A stretch of 64,000 nucleotides of DNA from Hymenobacter fodinae (GTDB lineage Bacteria > Bacteroidota > Bacteroidia > Cytophagales > Hymenobacteraceae), in contig NZ_SRLA01000001.1 in the NCBI RefSeq assembly GCF_004745825.1, positions 310,001 through 374,000 of the forward strand, read 5' to 3'. The notes under the pieces are model-generated. The model had not been told where the DNA came from and did no database searches. It worked only from the letters and a program-made list of their open reading frames with translations. This document shows, one piece after another, positions 58,773-64,000 of this stretch (position 1 is the first letter of the stretch; each line of letters opens with the position of its first letter). Made by a program: the position numbers and the translations under genes.

Positions 58773-59735
58773 TTAAGCAGGGCGGCCAAAAAACTCATAT
58801 GCCCGTTGGGCCAGCGCCCGCAGCGGCTCGGCTAGTGCCTCTGGTTCCACAATGGTCAGGGCACCGGCGTAGGGGAGCAGCCAGGTTGCCAGGTAGGGCA
58901 GCTCCCCAATAAACAACGTCATTTCCAGCTGCCCATCGTCGAGGCGGTGCTCATGGGCCCAGCCGTACTGGTGTTTGGTATCGTGGAGGTGCTGAACCAG
59001 GGCGGGCAGCAGAGCCGCTGGCTGAAACCGCAGCACCACCCGCTCGCGCTGCCGCCGGGTAGCCTCCGCGGCCCAGTGCTGCTGCAAGAGGTCGGGTCGC
59101 ACGTCATACACCTCTGAGCGTAATTCCAGGTCCAGAATACGGTCGAGGCGGAAGTTGCGGATGGTTTGGCGCAGCCGGCAGTAGGCCACCACGTGCCACT
59201 GCCGGCTCAAAAACAGACTAATGGGCTCGATGTCGCGGGTGGTGGGCGCTTCGTTTTCGGCGGTTTGGTAGCGCAGGTGTACCACCCGGTGCATGGCAAT
59301 GGCGGCCACCAGCTGCTGGTAAGCAGCCGGCCGACTAGCCTGGTTACGGGGCCCCAGCACCTGAATGTGCGGGGCTAAATCGTCGAGATGGTCTCGGTCG
59401 GGTCCGCGCAGCACAGCGCGTACTTTGTCCATGGCCGCCCCACTGAGTTGGGCCGTGGGCGCGTCGGTGAGGCGGGCGGCCAGCTTTTCGGCGGTGAGCA
59501 GGGCGGTGGCCTCCTCGCGGGTAAACATGACGGGCGGCAGCCGGTACCCTTCGGCCAGGGAGTAGCCAATGCCCGGTTCCCCAATGAGCGGTACGCCGGC
59601 TTCCTCCAGGGTGCGCAGGTCGCGGTAAATCGTGCGCAGGCTCACGCCATATTTCTCGGCCAGGGCAGGCCCGCTTATTTTGCGCTTGGTCTGCAACTGC
59701 ACAAGCAGCGCCGTGACGCGGTCAAATCGATTCAT
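58773..59735 (-). CDS. YafY-type helix-turn-helix / WYL domain regulator
   Basis: 320 aa. N-terminal DeoR-like HTH (residues ~1-60, MNRFDRVTALLVQLQTKRKI, YGVSLRTIYRDLRTLEEAGVPL), a WYL domain (~140-210, with RQWHVVAYCRLRQTIRNFRLDRI) and a WCX C-terminal extension (~235-310). WYL regulators sense small molecules or single-stranded nucleic acid. Situated between a Rid protein and an AraC regulator on the same strand; the Rid gene is its next downstream neighbour (108 bp) and may be a target. Confidence 0.9.
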   Translation of the reverse strand: MNRFDRVTALLVQLQTKRKISGPALAEKYGVSLRTIYRDLRTLEEAGVPLIGEPGIGYSLAEGYRLPPVMFTREEATALLTAEKLAARLTDAPTAQLSGAAMDKVRAVLRGPDRDHLDDLAPHIQVLGPRNQASRPAAYQQLVAAIAMHRVVHLRYQTAENEAPTTRDIEPISLFLSRQWHVVAYCRLRQTIRNFRLDRILDLELRSEVYDVRPDLLQQHWAAEATRRQRERVVLRFQPAALLPALVQHLHDTKHQYGWAHEHRLDDGQLEMTLFIGELPYLATWLLPYAGALTIVEPEALAEPLRALAQRAYEFFGRPA

Positions 59736-59836
59736 GCAGTAAGTTGGGTAACATAGGCCTAGAGGCCACCAAGACTCTAAGGCTAGGCCACTCCGCTGGC
59801 CACTTGTTGGGAGCAGCAGCGCAGTGCTCGTTTCGT

Positions 59837-60760
59837 TTATTGCTCATTGTTTATAGCCCGCAGCGCTTTCGGTGGGCCTTCGCCGCGGTAGGCTTTGGCG
59901 CGGTAGGCAATGGGTGAGAGGCCGGTTTGCTTGCGGAAGAAGCGGGCGAAGTAGCCGGGGTCGGCAAACTGCAGCTCGTAGGCAATTTCCGAAACCGAAA
60001 GGGAAGTGTACACCAGTAGGTTGTGGGCCTTGCGTACGGTGTGAGCCTGCACAATTTCCAGGGCCGATTTGCCCTTCGCCGTCTGGCAGATGCGGTTGAG
60101 GTGGACCGGCGTAATCTTCAGTTCTTGCGCAAACTCCGAGATTTTCTTCTCAAACGGGGCCGAGCGGGCAATGCACTTCTGAAACTCGCGGAAGTAATGC
60201 ATGGCGCGGTTAGAGCTGTCCTCATTTTTCTTGCGGTTGAGCTGCAAAATCCGGAAGATCTTCACGAACAGCAGCTTGAAGTAAGCATTCAGGGCCAGCT
60301 GCTTGCCCGGCAAATCGGAGTTGATTTCGGTGTGAATCTGCTGCTCTAGGGTCAGCAGATCAGTGAAGGGAACATCCTCGAAGTCAGAAAGGATATACAC
60401 CGAGTTCAGCTCTACCATCACGGCGGGCGTGGCCTGCAGAATGGTATCCATGAGTGCCTCCGACAGCGTGAGGGTGCGGCCCTTTACTTGGGGACTGAAC
60501 GTGAAGCCGTGCACCGTATTGGCCGGAATAATGACGAGGCACGGCGTGGTAAGCTCAACCGGCTCGGCGGCGGCATGGAAAGAAGCGCGCCCAGCCTCCA
60601 GAAAAAACATCTGAAACAAGTTGCCGTGCAAGTGCGGCTTCAGGCCCCAGTCGGTAGTGCGGTTGCGGGGCGAAATGATCTGGCTGCACAGATAGTCGTG
60701 GGATACCTGGGCCTTTTCGTCCCCATAAATACCGTCGTAGCGGGCTATAACTTCCTTCAT
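59837..60760 (-). CDS. AraC-family transcriptional regulator
   Basis: 307 aa. N-terminal cupin-like sensor (LKPHLHGNLFQMFFLEAGRA, LVIIPANTVHGF) and C-terminal pair of helix-turn-helix motifs (~205-295, EFAQELKITPVHLNRICQTAKGKSALEIV; VSEIAYELQFADPGYFARFFRKQTGLSPIAYR). Divergent from pckA across 373 bp, so it may control gluconeogenesis or a neighbouring function, but no binding site was found. Confidence 0.9.
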   Translation of the reverse strand: MKEVIARYDGIYGDEKAQVSHDYLCSQIISPRNRTTDWGLKPHLHGNLFQMFFLEAGRASFHAAAEPVELTTPCLVIIPANTVHGFTFSPQVKGRTLTLSEALMDTILQATPAVMVELNSVYILSDFEDVPFTDLLTLEQQIHTEINSDLPGKQLALNAYFKLLFVKIFRILQLNRKKNEDSSNRAMHYFREFQKCIARSAPFEKKISEFAQELKITPVHLNRICQTAKGKSALEIVQAHTVRKAHNLLVYTSLSVSEIAYELQFADPGYFARFFRKQTGLSPIAYRAKAYRGEGPPKALRAINNEQ

Positions 60761-60939
60761 GTCGGCAAAAAAGGCTACTTACTGACTGGCCTACAGAACA
60801 CTGCGGTATCGATTTCTCCCATTTTCAGGGGCGTACTTTTCGGGTTTCAGGGCCCAAATTCCTGAGATAGAGGAAACCGATGTTTTTTTTGTCCTGACAA
60901 AATAGCGAATTGTTTCAGTCTGCGCGGTCAAGGCTATCG

Positions 60940-60947
60940 TATTTTTG
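60940..60947 (+). promoter_or_regulatory. Candidate -7 box of pckA
   Basis: TATTTTTG (TAnnTTTG) upstream of pckA, predicting a leader of ~180 nt. It overlaps an upstream in-frame TTG at 60945, which argues that the real start is the ATG at 61134. The rest of 60761-61133 shows no other feature. Confidence 0.45.
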
Positions 60948-61133
60948 TCCTACCCTGCCAGAGTCGCTGCTAGGATAGTTGTCCGGGGCTTCCCCAAACC
61001 CGTATACGCTGCTTTCCTTGCTGCTCTGCTAGCGCCCGTTCGCTTCCTCCTGCCCCCGCAGGCTGAAGCTTCCCCACCCAGGTTTGCGGGCGCTACTTCC
61101 TCCATGATTTCCCACCCAATCCCCATTTCCCTC

Positions 61134-62747
61134 ATGGAAAATTCCCCCATTTCCACCCGTTTGGCCCCGCTAGGCCTCCCCACCACCGGTCAGGCCCACC
61201 TCAACCTGACGCCCTCCGAGCTGATTGAGCACGCTCTGCGCCGCGGCGAAGGCACCCTCACCGACACGGGCGCCTTGATGGCTGACACCGGTGCCTTCAC
61301 CGGCCGCTCGCCCAAAGACCGCTTCATCGTAAAAGATGAGAACACCCAGGACTCGGTGTGGTGGGGCGACATCAACATCCCCTTCGCGGCCGACAAGTTT
61401 GACCAACTGCACGAGAAGATGGTGCAGTACCTGGCTGACAAGGAGGTGTTTGTGCGCGATGCCTACGCCGGCGCCAACCCCGATTACCAGCTGAAGCTGC
61501 GCGTGGTGAATGAGCTGGCTTGGCACAACCTGTTCTGCTACAACATGTTCCTGCGCCCCGAAGAAGGCGCGGACACCACCTGGACGCCTGACTTCAGCAT
61601 CATCTGCGCCCCCGGCTTCGAGGCCGACCCCGCCGTAGATGGCACCCGCCAGAAGAACTTCGCCATTCTCAACTTCACCAAGAAGATGATTCTGATTGGG
61701 GGCACTGGCTACGCCGGCGAGATGAAGAAGGGCATTTTTGGCGTTCTGAACTACCTGCTGCCCCACGAGAAAAATACCTTGAGCATGCACTGCTCGGCCA
61801 ACGTAGGCCAAGACGGCGACACCGCCATCTTCTTCGGTCTCTCGGGCACGGGCAAAACTACCCTGTCGGCTGACCCCAACCGCGGCCTCATCGGCGACGA
61901 CGAGCACGGCTGGACACCTGACGCGGGCATCTTCAACTTTGAAGGCGGCTGCTACGCCAAGGTAATTGACCTCTCGGCGGAGAAGGAGCCCGAAATCTGG
62001 AACGCCATCCGCTACGGTTCCATTGTGGAGAACACGCGCTACGTGCCCGGCACCCGCACCGTAGACTACGCCAACAAGAGCGTAACCGAAAACACCCGCA
62101 CGGCTTACCCCATCAGCTTCATTCCGAATGCAGTGGAGCCGTCAGTAGCCGGCACACCCAAAAACATCTTCTTCCTGACCGCCGATGCCTTTGGCGTACT
62201 GCCTCCCATCAGCAAGCTGGATAAGTGCCACGCCATGTACCACTTCATGAGCGGCTACACCGCCAAGGTGGCCGGCACGGAAATGGGCGTAACGGAGCCT
62301 CAGACCACCTTCTCGGCTTGCTTCGGTGCCGTGTTCCTGCCCCTGCACCCCACCAAATACGCCGAGATGCTGGGTCAGAAAATGGACGAGAACGAGGTGA
62401 ACGTATGGCTGGTTAATACCGGCTGGACCGGCGGCAGCTACGGCGTGGGTTCGCGCATGAAGCTGGCCTACACTCGCGCCATGATTACCGCCGCCCTGGA
62501 AGGCAAGCTCGATAATGTGGAGTTCCACAAGCACCCCATCTTCGGGGTAGAGGTGCCCACCTCGGTGCCCAACGTGCCCGCCGAAATCCTGGACCCGCGC
62601 GACACCTGGGCCGACAAAGAGGCCTACGACCACACAGCCGCCGACCTGGCCGAGAAATTCGTGAAGAACTTCGAGAAGTACGCCGACTACGCTAACGAGG
62701 ACATCCTGGCGGGTGCCCCCAAAGTAGCTGTAGCCGCCGGCGTGTAA
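61134..62747 (+). CDS. pckA: Phosphoenolpyruvate carboxykinase (ATP)
   Basis: 537 aa from ATG 61134 (MENSPISTRLAPLGLPTTGQ), the usual length. P-loop FFGLSGTGKTTLSADPNRGL, kinase-2 IGDDEHGW, PCK motifs TGRSPKDRFIV, AWHNLFCYNMFLRP, GTRTVDYANKSV, NVWLVNTGWTGGSYGVGSRM. Decarboxylates and phosphorylates oxaloacetate to phosphoenolpyruvate in gluconeogenesis. The 63-codon upstream extension (from 60945) is not conserved in character and overlaps a promoter element. Followed by a terminator. Confidence 0.97.
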   Translation: MENSPISTRLAPLGLPTTGQAHLNLTPSELIEHALRRGEGTLTDTGALMADTGAFTGRSPKDRFIVKDENTQDSVWWGDINIPFAADKFDQLHEKMVQYLADKEVFVRDAYAGANPDYQLKLRVVNELAWHNLFCYNMFLRPEEGADTTWTPDFSIICAPGFEADPAVDGTRQKNFAILNFTKKMILIGGTGYAGEMKKGIFGVLNYLLPHEKNTLSMHCSANVGQDGDTAIFFGLSGTGKTTLSADPNRGLIGDDEHGWTPDAGIFNFEGGCYAKVIDLSAEKEPEIWNAIRYGSIVENTRYVPGTRTVDYANKSVTENTRTAYPISFIPNAVEPSVAGTPKNIFFLTADAFGVLPPISKLDKCHAMYHFMSGYTAKVAGTEMGVTEPQTTFSACFGAVFLPLHPTKYAEMLGQKMDENEVNVWLVNTGWTGGSYGVGSRMKLAYTRAMITAALEGKLDNVEFHKHPIFGVEVPTSVPNVPAEILDPRDTWADKEAYDHTAADLAEKFVKNFEKYADYANEDILAGAPKVAVAAGV

Positions 62748-62775
62748 CCGCCGAGTAGCTACTCTTCCGCTGAAG

Positions 62776-62808
62776 CGCCCCGTTGGCATCTGGCCGGCGG
62801 GGCGTTTT
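62776..62808 (+). terminator. Terminator of pckA
   Basis: CGCCCCGTTGGC pairs with GCCGGCGGGGCG (two G-U pairs) around a 5-nt loop, followed by TTTT, 29 bp past the stop. Confidence 0.75.
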
Positions 62809-62867
62809 CGCGTTGTTTCTGGCGCTGTCCCCAGCAATTTCGTACCTAGGCCAGTCTCCACTACAAC

Positions 62868-62909
62868 AACGGCTCCCCTCTCAGATGAGGAGGGGCCGGG
62901 GGTGGTTGA
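62868..62909. repeat. Second palindromic repeat family, copy 2
   Basis: CTCCCCTCTCAGATGAGGAGGGG with GGGGGTGGTTGA; inverse orientation of the copy at 46684-46722. Sits beside REPIN copy 4. Confidence 0.55.
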
Positions 62910-62930
62910 CCATCATTGTTTACATAGACC

Positions 62931-63020
62931 GTCATGCTGAGCTTGTCGAAGCATCTCTACCGTTAGTAACTCAATTGTGAGGACGAAGCAGTAGAGATGC
63001 TTCGACAAGCTCAGCATGAC
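62931..63020. repeat. REPIN-like inverted-repeat element, copy 4
   Basis: 90 bp. GTCATGCTGAGCTTGTCG at the left and CGACAAGCTCAGCATGAC at the right; the 20-30 bp inward (GAAGCATCTCTAC/GTAGAGATGCTTC) also pair. Cleanest copy in the window. Lies in the 403-bp gap between pckA and the symporter gene. Confidence 0.85.
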
Positions 63021-63150
63021 GGTCTGTAGAATTCAATCTAGAAGCTGTTCTAGGCCACCTCAATACTTCCAGCCCTTCCTCAAACTCAGAGGCGAGCCTT
63101 ATTTTACCTTTAGCTTTAGAGCCTGCCTTGGCTTCGCTCACATACCCTGC

Positions 63151-64000
63151 ATGAAAAAACTCGCTTCCAACCTCACCTTTCAGGTTCTCACGGCTATTGC
63201 GCTGGGGGTGCTGGTGGGCTCCTTGTTCCCCGCCTTCGGGGCTTCCCTCAAGCCCATCGGCGACACGTTTATCAACCTGATCAAAATGCTCATCGCGCCC
63301 ATCATCTTCCTGACGGTGGTACTGGGCATTGGGGGCATGGGCGACATGAAGAAGGTGGGGCGCGTGGGCGGTAAGGCTCTGCTCTATTTTGAGATTGTAA
63401 CGACGCTGGCGCTGGTTATCGGCATTACGGCGGCCAACCTGGCCAAGCCCGGTGTGGGCATTGATGCCCGGGCTTCGGTGGCAACCCAGAGTGCGGCGCA
63501 AGCCGCGGAGGCCGCCAAGTACACCTCCCAGGCCGCCAGTGGGGAGGGCATGAACTGGGTTGACTTCGTGACCCACATTGTGCCGCACAGCGTTGTGGGG
63601 GCCTTTGCCGAAGGAGAGGTACTGCAGGTGCTGCTGTTTGCTGTGCTGTTTGGCGTGGCCGTGGGCCGCATCCCCGCTGAGTACGGGCAGCCGCTGATGA
63701 AGACCTTTGACCGACTCTCGCACGCCATGTTTGGGGTGCTGGCCCTGGTGATGAAGCTGGCGCCCATTGGGGCGTTTGGCGGCATGGCCTTTACCATTGG
63801 CAAGTATGGGCTGGCAACGCTGCTGCCACTGGGCAAGCTTATGCTGGTGGTGTACCTCACCATGTTCCTGTTTGTATTTGGGGTGCTTAACGCCATTATG
63901 CGCTACTACGGGCTGAGTTTGTGGCGCTACCTGGGCTTTATCAAGGAGGAGATTTTGCTGGTGCTGGGCACGTCGTCGTCGGAGTCGGCGCTGCCGCGCA
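63151..64000 (+). CDS. Dicarboxylate/amino acid:cation symporter (DAACS family), 3' end outside window
   Basis: First 283 codons of an open frame that runs off the right edge. ATG at 63151 ([20 protein letters not shown]). Matches the DctA/GltP fold: [60 protein letters not shown], and the start of the serine-rich substrate loop at the edge ([10 protein letters not shown]). Inner-membrane, cation-driven uptake of C4-dicarboxylates or glutamate/aspartate. Placed after pckA: both would help growth on C4 acids, an inference from location and roles. The C-terminal gate is missing here only because the window ends. Confidence 0.93.
   Translation, partial: MKKLASNLTFQVLTAIALGVLVGSLFPAFGASLKPIGDTFINLIKMLIAPIIFLTVVLGIGGMGDMKKVGRVGGKALLYFEIVTTLALVIGITAANLAKPGVGIDARASVATQSAAQAAEAAKYTSQAASGEGMNWVDFVTHIVPHSVVGAFAEGEVLQVLLFAVLFGVAVGRIPAEYGQPLMKTFDRLSHAMFGVLALVMKLAPIGAFGGMAFTIGKYGLATLLPLGKLMLVVYLTMFLFVFGVLNAIMRYYGLSLWRYLGFIKEEILLVLGTSSSESALPR

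Noticed and set aside
60945..61133. Longer pckA N-terminus
   Set aside because: TTG start overlaps the candidate -7 box and the extension is not like PEP carboxykinase.
61170..61907. 245-aa minus-strand ORF opposite pckA (and 62142-62861)
   Set aside because: Antisense of a highly conserved enzyme, without recognisable motif.
62971..63723. 250-aa minus-strand ORF
   Set aside because: Covers the symporter gene in antisense and runs into the REPIN element; the plus-strand frame is unmistakable.

Overview
The window reads as a chromosomal segment of a Hymenobacter-like member of the Bacteroidota (Cytophagales). The evidence is: fairly high GC; type IX secretion (T9SS) C-terminal sorting domains; DUF5686/carboxypeptidase-regulatory and DUF2490 envelope proteins; a lipidated TamA (TamL) next to TamB; Bacteroidota-type MalQ with two N-terminal CBM20 modules; and several TAnnTTTG-like -7 boxes. 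The genus is an inference. No rRNA, tRNA, CRISPR array, transposase, prophage or plasmid gene was seen.

Layout. 1-5 kb: end of an M28 peptidase, a small hypothetical, a DUF5686 outer-membrane protein and a thioredoxin-reductase-like flavoprotein. 5-17.3 kb: two large secreted, modular, beta-helix-containing T9SS proteins (about 1138 and 2810 aa) that share a 308-bp identical tract. 17.6-20.4 kb: malQ. 20.7-28.5 kb: tamB-tamL, for outer-membrane or surface protein assembly. 28.6-29.6 kb: a small disordered protein and a BLUF blue-light sensor.

29.6-49.9 kb is a molybdenum-enzyme island. It has two tandem FdhF/YdeP-type molybdopterin oxidoreductases, DUF7009, FdhD, a MoeB-rhodanese protein, a MOT1-type sulfate/molybdate transporter, MoaA, MoaD, MoaE, a MobB-like/MobA fusion, MoaC and MoeA. 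Together they cover molybdate import, precursor Z formation, sulfur insertion, adenylation and Mo insertion, guanylylation and sulfuration of the target enzymes. Unrelated genes interrupt it (DUF2490, GH88, an alpha/beta hydrolase, ClpP, an ECF sigma factor with a small partner). No separate MogA/MoaB was found.

49.9-64 kb: a cytosolic hybrid histidine kinase (PAS-HK-REC-Hpt); an AT-richer 0.8-kb gap holding a candidate structured non-coding RNA; AraC regulators, GrpB, a DUF922 putative metalloprotease, a lipoprotein, a GIN-domain protein, a Rid-family protein, a WYL regulator, ATP-dependent PEP carboxykinase, and the start of a dicarboxylate/amino-acid:cation symporter.

Beyond genes, three layers of repeated DNA stand out. 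(1) The heptamer TAGGCCA/TGGCCTA occurs roughly ten times more often than composition predicts, often as inverted pairs between genes. (2) Four REPIN-like inverted-repeat elements (GTCATGCTGAGC...) lie in intergenic gaps, two of them beside a second palindromic repeat. (3) Convergent gene ends carry unusually long, near-perfect palindromes. The best candidate for something undescribed is the minus-strand structured RNA at about 53.2-53.4 kb, with two hairpins displaying the same GGUGGGAUC loop.
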